A stretch of DNA of 64,000 bases from Thalassobius sp034670005 (GCF_034670005.1 NZ_JAXMOH010000001.1:248001-312000); one strand, 5' to 3'; counted from the stretch's first letter, positions 32,901 through 42,772 are shown. A program made the numbers and translations. Notes: a model not told the origin generated them from the sequence alone.

Positions 32901-33839
32901 ATGACCGGGGTCAAGCGCGATCACGGCGGCGGGATAGATGCGGCAGCGGCCCGCTTTGGCGGCGCGCGCGCCGACTGGATCGACCTGTCGACCGGGATCA
33001 ACCCGGTGCCTTATCCGGTCGCAGACATCCCCGATGGCGCATGGGCGGCGCTCCCTGATGCCGCAGCACAGCAGTCGCTGATCCGGGCGGCGAAATCGTT
33101 CTGGCAGGTCCCCGATGGTGCGGATATTCTGGCCGCCCCCGGCGCGTCCTCGCTGATCGCGCGCATTCCGGCGCTGTGCCCGCCCGGCACGGTCGACATT
33201 CCCGGCCCCACCTATAACGAACACGCCGCTGCCTTCACCGCCGAAGGCTGGCAAGTGTCGGACCAAACCCCCAATGCGCGGGTCGTGGTGCATCCGAACA
33301 ATCCGACCGGCGATTGGCGGGACCGCGAAACCGGCGGTTATGACCTGCATGTGATCGACGAAAGCTTTTGCGATGTGGCCCCGGACCGGTCCCTGATCGA
33401 CCGCGCCACCACCCCCGGCACGCTGATCCTGAAAAGCTTTGGCAAATTCTGGGGTCTGGCCGGGCTGCGGCTGGGCTTTGCCATCGGCGATCCCGCCCTG
33501 ATCGCCCACCTGTCGCAGATGCTCGGCCCATGGCCGGTCGCCGGACCGGCGCTCAGCATCGGCACCCGCGCGCTGACCGATCCCGGCTGGGCAAACGCAA
33601 CACGCCAACGGCTGAACGTGGACGCCGCGCGACTCGATACGCTGATGACCGGTGCCGGGGCGCAGCTTGCCGGTGGTACCCCGCTGTTCCGGCTTTACAC
33701 GGTCGATCATGCCCAGGGCTGGCAGGACCGGTTGGCGCGGGCCCAAATCTGGACCCGCATCTTTCCCTATTCCGACAGTCTGATCCGGCTCGGCCTGCCC
33801 GCCCCGGATCAGTGGCCGCGACTGGAAGCAGCGCTATGA
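32901..33839 (+). CDS. cobC: Threonine-phosphate decarboxylase (CobC/CobD type)
   Basis: PLP enzyme making (R)-1-aminopropan-2-ol phosphate, the linker of the nucleotide loop. It has 312 residues with DHGGGIDAAAARFG and LSTGINPVPYP at the start, HPNNPTGDW, and the PLP Lys (about K182) in SFGKFWGLAGLRLG. The ATG at 32901 is the family start. Its stop overlaps the cbiB start (33836-33839). Confidence 0.94.
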   Translation: MTGVKRDHGGGIDAAAARFGGARADWIDLSTGINPVPYPVADIPDGAWAALPDAAAQQSLIRAAKSFWQVPDGADILAAPGASSLIARIPALCPPGTVDIPGPTYNEHAAAFTAEGWQVSDQTPNARVVVHPNNPTGDWRDRETGGYDLHVIDESFCDVAPDRSLIDRATTPGTLILKSFGKFWGLAGLRLGFAIGDPALIAHLSQMLGPWPVAGPALSIGTRALTDPGWANATRQRLNVDAARLDTLMTGAGAQLAGGTPLFRLYTVDHAQGWQDRLARAQIWTRIFPYSDSLIRLGLPAPDQWPRLEAAL

Positions 33840-34744
33840 CCCTGTTTCTGGCGATGCTGCTGGATGCGGCAATGGGCGAACCGAAATGGCTGTGGGCGCG
33901 GCTGCCGCATCCTGCCGTCTTGATGGGCCGCGCGGTCGGCTGGGCCGATCAGCGCTTCAATCGCGGCGCTCAGCGCCGGACAAACGGCATCGCCACGATG
34001 GCGGGGCTTGCCTGCGCAGCCCTGATGCTGGGCTGGCTTCTGTCCCTGTTCGGTCCGCTCGTCGAAATCGTTGTCGCCGCGATCCTGCTGGCCCAGCGGT
34101 CGCTTGTCGATCATGTCAAAGCTGTCGGCAACGCGCTGCGCCTGTCCGAAGGCGACGGCCGGATGAGCGTGGCGATGATCGTCGGGCGCGACACAAGCGA
34201 CATGGACCGCCCCGCCATTGCCCGCGCTGCCATCGAAAGCGCCGCTGAAAATTTCTCCGATGGCGTGATCGCACCGATATTCTGGTATGCGCTCTTGGGC
34301 CTGCCCGGGCTGCTGTTGTATAAAATCACCAATACCGCCGACAGCATGATCGGCTACCGCACCCCCCGTCATGAAGATTTCGGCTGGGCCGCCGCCCGCT
34401 TTGACGACCTGTTAAACCTCGCCCCGGCCCGTTTGACCGCTGCGCTGATCGCGCTGACACATGGCGCGTTCCGCCATTGGCCCGCGATTGTGACCGAAGC
34501 GCGTCAGCACCGTTCACCCAATGCCGGTTGGCCCGAAGCGGCGATGGCCCGCGCGCTGAACGTCGCCCTGTCCGGCCCACGGTCCTATGATGGCGAACGC
34601 CGCGATTACCCTTATGTCCATCCCGAAGGCCGTAGAGATGCTGGCCCCGATGACATCGACGCCGCAACCCGCGCCCTGTGGCGCGTCTGGGCGGTGGTGC
34701 TGGCCGGGGTGTTAACCGCGACGGTCGTTGCGGCAGCGTTCTGA
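33836..34744 (+). CDS. cbiB: Adenosylcobinamide-phosphate synthase CbiB
   Basis: Membrane enzyme that attaches aminopropanol (phosphate) to adenosylcobyric acid. It has 302 residues with several hydrophobic segments, MLLDAAMGEPKW at the start, VGRDTSDMDRPAIARAAIES, NFSDGVIAPIFWYAL, TNTADSMIGYR and GWAAARFDDLLN, all typical CbiB motifs. It is translationally coupled to cobC. It is called CobD in Pseudomonas denitrificans naming. Confidence 0.95.
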   Translation: MTLFLAMLLDAAMGEPKWLWARLPHPAVLMGRAVGWADQRFNRGAQRRTNGIATMAGLACAALMLGWLLSLFGPLVEIVVAAILLAQRSLVDHVKAVGNALRLSEGDGRMSVAMIVGRDTSDMDRPAIARAAIESAAENFSDGVIAPIFWYALLGLPGLLLYKITNTADSMIGYRTPRHEDFGWAAARFDDLLNLAPARLTAALIALTHGAFRHWPAIVTEARQHRSPNAGWPEAAMARALNVALSGPRSYDGERRDYPYVHPEGRRDAGPDDIDAATRALWRVWAVVLAGVLTATVVAAAF

Positions 34745-34805
34745 CGGTTGCAGCAAGGGGCGATCCTGCTAGGTTGAGCGCAACCGTTTTCACGCCGAGG
34801 ATTTC

Positions 34806-35984
34806 ATGCGCTTTTCCCTCCCTGCCCTTCTTTTTGCCGCCAGCCTGTCCGGGCCGGTCCTCGCCCAAACCCCCTGCGGCGGCAGCTTTTCGGGATTTAT
34901 CACCGGGCTGAAACAGGACGCGATGGCCATGGGTCATTCACAGGCCACGGTCGACGGGTTCTTCGCCAGCGTGCAGCAAGACCCCAAAGTGCTCGCCGCC
35001 GACCGCCGACAGGGCGTGTTCACGCTGGATTTCACCACCTTCGCCCGGCGGCTGATTTCGAAGAACCGGATGGATCACGGTCAGGCCAATGCCCGGAAAT
35101 ACAAATCCACCTTTGACCGGATCGAACGCGATTTCGGCGTCTCGCCCGGGGTTCTGCTGGCCTTCTGGGCGTTCGAAACCGATTACGGCGGGTTTCAGGG
35201 CGATTTCAACACCGCCAACGCGCTGGTGACGCTGGCGCATGATTGCCGTCGCCCACATCTGTTCCGGCCACAGATTTTCGCCGCGATCACCCTTTACGAA
35301 CACGGCGATTTCGATCCCGCCCGCACCACCGGGGCCTGGGCCGGGGAAATCGGCATGGTACAGATGCTGCCCAAGGACATTCTGGAAAACGGCGTCGATG
35401 GCGATGGCGACGGGCATGTGTCGCTGAAAACATCGGCCCCTGACGCGCTGATGTCGGGTGCCAAGATGCTGCAACATCTGGGCTGGCGCGCCGGTGAACC
35501 GTGGTTGCAGGAAGTCCGGGTTCCGGACCAAATGGACTGGTCGCTCAGCGGCACCGATACCGCCCTGCCGCTGTCGCAATGGCAGGCAATGGGGGTGCAG
35601 CCGCGCTCGGGCCAATGGCAGGCCCCAGGACTGCCCGCGAAACTGATCCTGCCGCAGGGACGCCACGGTCCGGCTTTCATCGCCTATCCAAATTTCGACA
35701 TCTATTTCGAATGGAACCAAAGCTTTACCTATGTTCTGACCGCAGCCTATTTTGGCACCCGCCTGATGGGCGCGCCGGTATTCGATGCGGGCAACCCCGA
35801 CCCGGTTCTGTCCAGCGCACAGATGAAGCAGCTCCAGAAAAAACTCGCCAGTCGCGGCTATGACGTGGGCAAGATCGACGGCATTCTTGGCGCCGGCACC
35901 CGCGCTGCGGTGCAGGCGGAACAAAAACGGCTGGGCCTGCCGGCGGATGCCTGGCCCAGCACAGACCTGCTGGGGAAACTCTGA
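34806..35984 (+). CDS. Lytic murein transglycosylase (MltB-like) with peptidoglycan-binding domain
   Basis: 392 residues: a signal peptide (about 1-20, ending VLA), an SLT_2/MltB catalytic domain with Glu124 in AFETDYGGFQG, GEIGMVQMLPKDI, and a C-terminal PG_binding_1 domain (about 333-392, LQKKLASRGYDVGKIDGILG). It cleaves glycan strands in the periplasm. Cys24 lies after the signal, but the sequence is not a clear lipobox. It overlaps the MOSC gene start by one base. Confidence 0.92.
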   Translation: MRFSLPALLFAASLSGPVLAQTPCGGSFSGFITGLKQDAMAMGHSQATVDGFFASVQQDPKVLAADRRQGVFTLDFTTFARRLISKNRMDHGQANARKYKSTFDRIERDFGVSPGVLLAFWAFETDYGGFQGDFNTANALVTLAHDCRRPHLFRPQIFAAITLYEHGDFDPARTTGAWAGEIGMVQMLPKDILENGVDGDGDGHVSLKTSAPDALMSGAKMLQHLGWRAGEPWLQEVRVPDQMDWSLSGTDTALPLSQWQAMGVQPRSGQWQAPGLPAKLILPQGRHGPAFIAYPNFDIYFEWNQSFTYVLTAAYFGTRLMGAPVFDAGNPDPVLSSAQMKQLQKKLASRGYDVGKIDGILGAGTRAAVQAEQKRLGLPADAWPSTDLLGKL

Positions 35985-36529
35985 TGCAACCGACCACTGC
36001 CCAACTTGCCGCCGCGATGGATCATATCCGCGCCGCGCCGCGTGACGATGCTCCGATTGAAATGCTGTGCCGCCGCCCCGGTTACGGGAAACGCGACTTC
36101 CTGCCGGAACTGACCCTGACCGTCGATCAGGGCATTCCCGGCGACCGCTGGACGACATCGCCCTGGATGAAGCTGGCAGACGGCAGCCCCGATCCGCGCA
36201 TTCAGGTGTCTATCCTGCCCAGCCGGGTGTTAAACGCGGTCTGGCTGGACCGGGACACCCAGCCCCATCCGGGCGACCCCATCATCGCCGATCTGGACTG
36301 TTCCTATGCCAATCTTCCGGTCGGCAGCCGGGTGCAGGCAGGCACGGCGGTGCTGGAAGTCTCGGACGTGTTCAACGACGCCTGCGTGAAATGGAAAGCC
36401 CGCTATGGCGCGGCGGCCAAGGATTGGATCACCGAGCGCGAAAACGTCCACCTGCGGCTGCGCGGGTTGCTGTGCAGGATCGTGCAGGACGGCGTGGTGA
36501 CGCTGGAGGACCGGCTGAGGAAGCTCTGA
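35984..36529 (+). CDS. MOSC domain protein
   Basis: 181 residues with a MOSC-type core: LTVDQGIPGDRWT, QVSILPSRVLN, and a C-terminal Cys in FNDACVKWKARYG at the position expected for the sulfur-handling Cys. MOSC domains carry sulfur or bind molybdenum cofactor. It is coupled to the transglycosylase stop by one base. A partner enzyme is not apparent. Confidence 0.85.
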   Translation: MQPTTAQLAAAMDHIRAAPRDDAPIEMLCRRPGYGKRDFLPELTLTVDQGIPGDRWTTSPWMKLADGSPDPRIQVSILPSRVLNAVWLDRDTQPHPGDPIIADLDCSYANLPVGSRVQAGTAVLEVSDVFNDACVKWKARYGAAAKDWITERENVHLRLRGLLCRIVQDGVVTLEDRLRKL

Positions 36530-36587
36530 CAAACAGGACGGTGGACGGGGTGGTGTTGCCGCGCGGCGGCGACGGGTGGCGACCCCG

Positions 36588-39500
36588 TCACGCCACCAGC
36601 TGTTCGGCCTTCTTCAGATCGACGCTGACCAGCTGGCTAACGCCCTGCTCCTGCATCGTCACGCCGAACAACCGGTCCATCCGCGCCATCGTCACCGCGT
36701 GGTGGGTGATGATCAGGAACCGGGTTTCGGTGCGGCGGCACATTTCGTCCAGCAGGTCGCAGAACCGGGTCACGTTGGCATCATCCAGCGGCGCATCGAC
36801 CTCGTCCAACACACAGATCGGGGCCGGGTTGGCCAGGAACACTGCAAAGATCAGCGCCATCGCGGTCAGTGTCTGTTCGCCCCCCGACAGCAGCGACAGG
36901 GTCGACAGTTTCTTGCCCGGCGGCTGGCACATGATTTCCAGCCCGGCATCCAGCGGATCGTCGCTTTCGACCAGCACCAGATTGGCTTCACCACCGCCGA
37001 ACAGATGCCGGAACAACAGACCAAAATTGCTGTTCACCTGCTCAAACGCGGTCAACAGCCGTTCGCGGCCTTCGCGGTTCAGGCTGGCAATGCCTGTCCG
37101 CAGCGCCTTGATCGCCTCTTCCAGATCGGATTTTTCGGCAACCAGATTGCCGTGCTCTTCGCGCACTTCCAACGCGTCTTCCTCGGCCCGCAGGTTGACC
37201 GCGCCCAGCGCATCACGCTGGCGTTTCAACCGGTTCACATCCGCTTCGACGTGGTTGGCTTCGGGCATCGCGTCGGGATCAACATCGAGCTGTTCCAGCA
37301 GCTTTTCCGGTGTAGTCTGTTGGTCTTCCTCGATCCGTTCCACCGCATAGGCGACGGTTTCGCGGGCAGCATCGGCGCGGGCTTCCGACCGGGCGCGGGC
37401 TTCGCGCGCTTCGCTGGCCAACCGCTCGGCATCGCGTTCTGCCTGTTCGGCGGCGCGGAGATGGCTGTCGGCCTCGGCCAACACATCGCTGGCCTTTTGG
37501 CGGCGCTCTTCGGCCTCGGCAATCGCCTCGCCCAGTTCGTCGCGCTTGATACGGATCTCTTCCGGGGCCTCGCTGGCATCGCGCAGCTCTTCTTCGGAAT
37601 CCAGCTTGCGCTCGGCCAATTCTGCGCTGCGCTTCTCGGCGGTTTCCAGACGGTGTTTCCAGCCGCTGATTTCCTTGGTCACTTCCTGACTGCGGCGCAG
37701 CCGTGCCTCGCCTTCGCGGCGCACTTCATCATGGCCGGACCGTTTGGTCATCATGGTCAGGCGCGCCGCTTCGACCGTCATCTTGACGTCTTCGACCGCC
37801 GCGCGGGCCTGATCCAGATCGTCCAGATCATCAATCGCGCGTTCCGCCTCTAACACCCGGGCGCGGGATTCGGTGGCTTCGTCTTCGTGCCGCGTCACCG
37901 CCAGCCCCAGCGATTCCAGCCGCGAGGCCGTCAGGTTGCGATCCGCCTCGGCCCGCGACAGCTTGCGGCTGGCCTCGTTCACCAAACGGTCGGCGTCGCG
38001 GCGGGCCTGCCGCGCGGCCTGATCGGCGCGGGTCAGATCGGCCAGGCGTGCGCTCAGCGCTTCATGCGCCTGCCGCGCCGCTTCGGCGCGTGTATTGGCG
38101 TGTTCGCTTTGCTGTTTCAATTCTTCCAGACGGTTCAACTGCTGCAAGCGCAGCGCCGCCGCCGAAGGCGCATCTTCGGCCCAGGCCCGGAACCCGTCCC
38201 AGCGCCACAAATCACCCTCCACCGACACCAGCCGCTGACCGGGCTGCAACAGCGGCTGCAACCGGGCTGCGTCTTCGGGGTCGATCAGCCCGATCTGCGC
38301 CATTCGCCGGGCCAGAACGTCGGGCACCGAAACATGCTGCGACAGCGCCGTGACACCAGCGGGTAAGGATTGCGTGGCGTCGTAATCGGGCAATTCGGTC
38401 CAGCCCGACGGCCCGTCTTCGTCCACCTGCGGTGCCCGCAGATCGTCGGCCAGCGCCGCGCCAAGCGCCTTTTCAAAGCCCATTTCGACCTGCAACCGGT
38501 CAAGGATCTGACCGCCTTCGGCAGTGTCGCGCTCCAGCAGCTTGGCCAGCGCCGTCACCTCGGCCCGCAACGCGTTCAATTCGCCTTCTGCCTCGGACCG
38601 TTCGCCACGCACATCGGCTTCGCGCGACTGGGTTTCGGCGCGGGCGGTTTCGGCCTCCATAAGGGTTTCTTCGGCATGTTCCGCCGTGGCCAGCGCCAGT
38701 TCTTCTTCTTCCTGCGCCTGCTCGAACCGGGTTTCCGCCTCGGTCAGCGCCGATTGCGCAGTCGCCACTGCTTCACGCGCCTTGACCGCCTCGGCCTCTG
38801 ACCGGGCCAGGGTTTTGCGATTGTCATCCAGCAGCCGCTGCGCCGATTGATGCCGGGCGGCCAGACGCGCCACGTCTTCAGTCTGCTGCGACAGGTCGGC
38901 TTCGCGGTCCTGCAACACGCTGGCGGCTTCGCGCGCCGCTTCGGCTGCCGTTTCCAACCGTTCGTCATGGCCTTCGCTGGCCTTTTTCAGCTCGCGCGCT
39001 TCCCATTCCAGCCGGTCGATGGTTTCGCCCGCATCGCGGTTCAACCCGGCTTCGCGCTCGATATCCTTGGCCAGTTGCAGAATGCGGTTCTTCAGCGTCT
39101 CAATGGTCTGCAACGCCTGGCTTTCCTGATCGCGCAGCGAATCGCGCTGGACTTCCAGCCGCTGCAACACGGCTGCCGCGATCGCTTCTTCTTCACGCAA
39201 CGGCGGCAGCGCATCGTCCTTGGCCTGCCGGTCCTTGGCCGCCTGCCGGGCAAGCGTTTCAGCCTGAGCGGCAGCGGTGACGCGGCTGCGCAATTCTTCT
39301 TCGGCCAACAACCGCGCCTCGTCCGCTTCACGCCAGCGACGATATAACAGCATGCCTTCGGCCTTGCGCAGTTCTTCCCCAATGGCGCGATACCGCGCCG
39401 CCTGCCGCGCCTGCCGGTCCAGTTGCGCCAGTTGGCTGGCCAACTGATCGACCACGTCATCGACCCGGGACAGGTTCTGCTCGGCACCTTTCAGTTTCAG

Positions 39501-40043
39501 CTCGGCCTCGTGGCGGCGTTGATACAGGCCGGAAATCCCCGCCGCTTCTTCCAGGATGCGGCGGCGGCTTTTCGGCTTAGCGTTGATCAGCTCGGAAATC
39601 TGCCCCTGCCGCACCAGCGCGGGCGAATGTGCCCCGGTCGAGGCATCGGCGAACAGCATCTGCACATCGCGGGCGCGGACATCCTTGCTGTTCACCTTAT
39701 AGGCGCTACCGACATCGCGGGTGATGCGGCGAATGATTTCCAACTGGTCTTCGTCATTGAAACCGGCCGGGGCCAGACGGTCGGAATTGTCGATGATCAG
39801 GCCGACCTCGGCAAAGTTGCGGGCGGGCCGTGACGACGCCCCGGCAAAGATCACATCCTCCATGCCACCGCCGCGCATCGCCTTGGGCCGGTTTTCCCCC
39901 ATCACCCAGCGCAGCGCTTCCAGCAGGTTGGACTTGCCGCAACCATTCGGCCCGACAACCCCGGTCAGACCGTCCTTGATCATCAGATCGGTCGGATCGA
40001 CAAAGCTTTTAAAGCCGGTCAGTCTGAGTCGGGTGAAAAGCAA
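36588..40043 (-). CDS. smc: Chromosome segregation ATPase SMC
   Basis: Condensin subunit of 1151 residues: Walker A GPNGCGKSNLLEAL (from 31), long coiled coils (about 170-480 and 680-980), a hinge near 510-640, the signature LSGGEQTLTAMAL, and Walker B CVLDEVDAPLDD. The coiled-coil arms are very rich in Ala, Glu and Arg. It is read leftward. The cobalamin riboswitch diverges from it. Confidence 0.96.
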   Translation of the reverse strand: MLFTRLRLTGFKSFVDPTDLMIKDGLTGVVGPNGCGKSNLLEALRWVMGENRPKAMRGGGMEDVIFAGASSRPARNFAEVGLIIDNSDRLAPAGFNDEDQLEIIRRITRDVGSAYKVNSKDVRARDVQMLFADASTGAHSPALVRQGQISELINAKPKSRRRILEEAAGISGLYQRRHEAELKLKGAEQNLSRVDDVVDQLASQLAQLDRQARQAARYRAIGEELRKAEGMLLYRRWREADEARLLAEEELRSRVTAAAQAETLARQAAKDRQAKDDALPPLREEEAIAAAVLQRLEVQRDSLRDQESQALQTIETLKNRILQLAKDIEREAGLNRDAGETIDRLEWEARELKKASEGHDERLETAAEAAREAASVLQDREADLSQQTEDVARLAARHQSAQRLLDDNRKTLARSEAEAVKAREAVATAQSALTEAETRFEQAQEEEELALATAEHAEETLMEAETARAETQSREADVRGERSEAEGELNALRAEVTALAKLLERDTAEGGQILDRLQVEMGFEKALGAALADDLRAPQVDEDGPSGWTELPDYDATQSLPAGVTALSQHVSVPDVLARRMAQIGLIDPEDAARLQPLLQPGQRLVSVEGDLWRWDGFRAWAEDAPSAAALRLQQLNRLEELKQQSEHANTRAEAARQAHEALSARLADLTRADQAARQARRDADRLVNEASRKLSRAEADRNLTASRLESLGLAVTRHEDEATESRARVLEAERAIDDLDDLDQARAAVEDVKMTVEAARLTMMTKRSGHDEVRREGEARLRRSQEVTKEISGWKHRLETAEKRSAELAERKLDSEEELRDASEAPEEIRIKRDELGEAIAEAEERRQKASDVLAEADSHLRAAEQAERDAERLASEAREARARSEARADAARETVAYAVERIEEDQQTTPEKLLEQLDVDPDAMPEANHVEADVNRLKRQRDALGAVNLRAEEDALEVREEHGNLVAEKSDLEEAIKALRTGIASLNREGRERLLTAFEQVNSNFGLLFRHLFGGGEANLVLVESDDPLDAGLEIMCQPPGKKLSTLSLLSGGEQTLTAMALIFAVFLANPAPICVLDEVDAPLDDANVTRFCDLLDEMCRRTETRFLIITHHAVTMARMDRLFGVTMQEQGVSQLVSVDLKKAEQLVA

Positions 40044-40141
40044 AATGCGCCTGTCTACTGATTCCAGAGTGACCTTGATCCTGTGTCGGCCCGGGTCGCT
40101 GAGTCAATGAAAACACCCTCCATCTGGGCCAATACCCCCAG

Positions 40142-40150
40142 TTATCCACA
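40142..40150 (+). other. Single consensus DnaA-box sequence
   Basis: TTATCCACA matches the DnaA consensus, 99 bases upstream of smc. It stands alone, without further boxes or an AT-rich unwinding region, so it could be chance or a DnaA-controlled smc promoter. Confidence 0.25.
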
Positions 40151-40249
40151 AGATATTGCGGATTTTCATTCATATTGAGGTCCAAATATGTCGCAAACCA
40201 GCCGGTGCAATGCGCAAACGCGCTTGACCGGGGGGCTGCGACCGGGCCA

Positions 40250-40447
40250 AGTAGGCATCGTATGGTTCCCAATCTGCGGCGCAAAGCGTCCAGGGATCAA
40301 AAGGGAATGTGGAACGGGTGACCCAAGCCGGGACCTGCAGCCACAGCCGCCCCCGCGACTGTCAGCGGTGAGCGTTCGTCAATACCACTGGGCATAGCCC
40401 GGGAAGGTGGCAAACGCGATGACCCGCCAGCCAGGAGACCTGCCATG
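40250..40447 (+). ncRNA. Cobalamin (AdoCbl) riboswitch
   Basis: The aptamer pieces appear in order: GGTTCCC (40264-40270) that can pair with GGGAATG (40303-40309), GCCGCCCCCGCGACTGT (from 40346), CCACTGGGCATAGCCCGG, and the B12 box AGCCAGGAGACCTGCC at 40429-40444. Ends are approximate. It lies 50 bases before the CbiM-like permease gene and should shut it off when cobalamin is plentiful, probably by hiding the ribosome site. It is the only B12 box seen in the window. Confidence 0.93.
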
Positions 40448-40496
40448 CGTGACAGAAACCCAACCCGTCGGGGATGACGGAACAGGAGATAAAAAT

Positions 40497-41177
40497 ATGC
40501 ATATCGAACCCGGAATCGTGAATGGCGCGAAACTGCTGCTCAGCTATGGCACTGCGGCCGGCGCTGGCACCTATACGCTGAAACTGGGCTGGGACGCCTT
40601 GAAAGAACGTGGCCTTGCCTCGCTTGTCGCCCGCACCGGACTGGCCGCGTCTGCCGTCTTCACCTTCTTCCAGATCCTGCCGCATTTCCCGGTCGGCGTG
40701 TCCGAAGTCCACTTCATCCTTGGCTCGACCCTGTTCCTGCTGTTCGGTGCCGCACCGGCCGCCATCGGTCTGGCCCTCGGCCTGCTGATGCAGGGTCTGT
40801 TCTTTGCCCCGTTCGACCTGCCGCAATACGGCATGAACCTGACCACGATCCTGGTGCCGCTGTTTGCGCTGCAACTGCTGGCCAAGCGGGTCATCGCCCC
40901 CGATACCGCCTATGTTGACCTGAAATATAGCCAGGCGCTGGCGCTTTCGACCGCCTATCAGGGCGGTGTGGTGGCCTGGGTCGCATTCTGGGCCTTCTAC
41001 GGTCAGGGTTTCGGCGCTGCAAATCTGGCTGCCGTCGGCAGCTTCGGTGCCGCCTACATGCTCGTCGTGATCGTCGAACCGCTGGCCGATCTGGCTGTGC
41101 TGGGCGCTGCCAAATCGCTGCGCGGTCTGGCCGGGACCGGCCTGTTCACCCCGCGCCTGGTCAACGACGAAGCCTGA
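40497..41177 (+). CDS. cbiM: CbiM-like cobalt ECF-transporter permease
   Basis: 226 residues starting MHIEPGIVNG. The N-terminal His2 that ligates metal in CbiM is present, and about six hydrophobic segments follow. It resembles the energy-coupling factor permease family, but the usual CbiM sequence MHIMEGFLP is diverged. No CbiN, CbiQ or CbiO gene is nearby. The ATG at 40497 has ACAGGAG upstream; the frame open from 40407 lies within the riboswitch. It is the first gene under riboswitch control. Confidence 0.8.
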   Translation: MHIEPGIVNGAKLLLSYGTAAGAGTYTLKLGWDALKERGLASLVARTGLAASAVFTFFQILPHFPVGVSEVHFILGSTLFLLFGAAPAAIGLALGLLMQGLFFAPFDLPQYGMNLTTILVPLFALQLLAKRVIAPDTAYVDLKYSQALALSTAYQGGVVAWVAFWAFYGQGFGAANLAAVGSFGAAYMLVVIVEPLADLAVLGAAKSLRGLAGTGLFTPRLVNDEA

Positions 41178-41213
41178 TTTCGACCGTTTCAAGCGTTACG
41201 ACCCGAACTCACA

Positions 41214-41240
41214 GACGACCGGCCCCGCCGGTCGTCTTTT
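41214..41240 (+). terminator. Strong intrinsic terminator after the CbiM-like gene
   Basis: GACGACCGGC (41214-41223) and GCCGGTCGTC (41227-41236) form a perfect 10-bp stem with loop CCC, followed by TTTT. cobW begins 19 bases later, so cobW and cobN may depend on read-through or another promoter. Confidence 0.85.
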
Positions 41241-41259
41241 CAGGTTTAAGGAACATCAA

Positions 41260-42324
41260 ATGCCCGCAAAGATACCCGCAACCGTGGTGACCGGATTCCT
41301 CGGCGCCGGAAAAACCACCCTGATCCGCCACATGCTGTCCAATGCCGAAGGCAAGCGGATCGCGCTGATCATCAACGAATTCGGCGACCTTGGCGTCGAT
41401 GGCGATATTCTGAAAGGCTGCGGTGACGAAACCTGCAGCGAAGACGATATCATGGAACTGTCCAACGGCTGCATCTGCTGCACCGTGGCCGAGGATTTCA
41501 TCCCCACCCTGCAAAAACTGCTGGACCGCGATCAGGCCCCCGATCACATCGTGATCGAAACCTCCGGGCTGGCATTGCCGCAACCCTTGGTTCGCGCCTT
41601 CAACTGGCCGGAAATCAGCACCCGGGTCACCGTCGACGGCGTAGTGACCGTGGTCGATGGCAAGGCGGTGACTGAAGGCCGTTTCGCCCATGACATCGCC
41701 GCCGTCGATGCCCAGCGCAAACTGGATGAAAACCTCGATCACGAAACCCCGCTATCGGAACTGTTCGAAGACCAGATCGCCTGCGCCGACATGATCGTGG
41801 TCAACAAATCCGACCTGCTAAGCGAAGACGAGATTACCGCGCTGACCGCGAAACTGCGCGCAGACAGCCGCGACGGCGTGCAGGTGGTGAAATCCACGAT
41901 GGGCGCACTGCCGGTCGATGTGTTGCTGGGTCAGGGGATCGGCGCCGAATCCGACATGTCCGCCCGGCACGAAATCCACCATCACCACCACCATGATGAC
42001 GACGATGATGATCATGACGATCATCATCATGATCACGACCATGACGATTTCGAAAGCTTCGTGGTACTGCGCGATGAAATCACCGATGCCAAGGCCTTTG
42101 CCGAACATCTGGCCGAAGTGATCCGTGATCATGACATCCTGCGGCTCAAAGGCTTCGCGGCGGTTCAGGGCAAACCGATGCGCCTGACTTTGCAGGCCGT
42201 GGGCCCGCGCGTCGACAGCTATTTCGACCAACCTTTCGGCACCGGTCCGCGTGAAACCAAACTGGTGGTGATCGGTCAGGCCGGGCTTGACCGCGCCGCG
42301 ATCGAGGCGGCGCTGCGCGCATGA
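41260..42324 (+). CDS. cobW: CobW-family metallochaperone GTPase
   Basis: 354 residues: Walker A GFLGAGKTTL (about 12-21), the metal motif CICC (71-74), NKSD GTP specificity motif, a His/Asp-rich stretch (about 240-263) and the C-terminal CobW_C domain. Linked with cobN, it most likely delivers cobalt to the CobNST chelatase. It overlaps the next gene (acetyltransferase) by four bases. Confidence 0.94.
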   Translation: MPAKIPATVVTGFLGAGKTTLIRHMLSNAEGKRIALIINEFGDLGVDGDILKGCGDETCSEDDIMELSNGCICCTVAEDFIPTLQKLLDRDQAPDHIVIETSGLALPQPLVRAFNWPEISTRVTVDGVVTVVDGKAVTEGRFAHDIAAVDAQRKLDENLDHETPLSELFEDQIACADMIVVNKSDLLSEDEITALTAKLRADSRDGVQVVKSTMGALPVDVLLGQGIGAESDMSARHEIHHHHHHDDDDDDHDDHHHDHDHDDFESFVVLRDEITDAKAFAEHLAEVIRDHDILRLKGFAAVQGKPMRLTLQAVGPRVDSYFDQPFGTGPRETKLVVIGQAGLDRAAIEAALRA

Positions 42325-42770
42325 TCATCGTGGAACTCAGCGACCCGCATCAACCGCAGGCGACCGCGCTTTTGCAGCAATCGCATGCGCTGATGCAGTC
42401 ACTGTTTCCGCCCGAGGATAATTTCTTCCTTTCGATCGACGATCTCTGCGCATCGAATATCCGCTTTTTCACCGCGCGGGACGGTGCAACGGTTCTGGGC
42501 ACCGGGGCGCTGGCCGTGAAAGAAGACTATGGCGAAATCAAATCCATGTTCGTCGCTGAAACGGCACGGGGCAAAGGCGTGGCCGATGCCCTGATGCGTC
42601 AGATCGAGGACGAAGCCCGCGCCCTGAACCTGCCCTGTCTGAAACTGGAAACCGGCAACGTGCTTGACGCGGCGCACCGGCTTTATGAACGCCACGGTTT
42701 CACCCGCTGCGGCCCGTTCGGTGATTACCCCGAAGCCGCCAGCAGCGTCTTCATGGAAAAACCGCTATGA
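42321..42770 (+). CDS. GNAT-family N-acetyltransferase
   Basis: 149 residues with the GNAT acetyl-CoA signature (VAETARGKGVADALM) and a C-terminal LYERHGFTRCGPFG. Substrate unknown. Coupled to cobW by a four-base overlap, so carried on the same message. Confidence 0.85.
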   Translation: MIIVELSDPHQPQATALLQQSHALMQSLFPPEDNFFLSIDDLCASNIRFFTARDGATVLGTGALAVKEDYGEIKSMFVAETARGKGVADALMRQIEDEARALNLPCLKLETGNVLDAAHRLYERHGFTRCGPFGDYPEAASSVFMEKPL

Positions 42771-42772
42771 CC

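Noticed and set aside
40142..40150. Replication origin suggested by a TTATCCACA box
   Set aside because: Only one box, no cluster, no AT-rich unwinding region, and no dnaA or dnaN nearby.
40009..40284. 91-codon minus-strand frame upstream of smc
   Set aside because: Overlaps the smc start and the riboswitch on the other strand; no conserved protein features.
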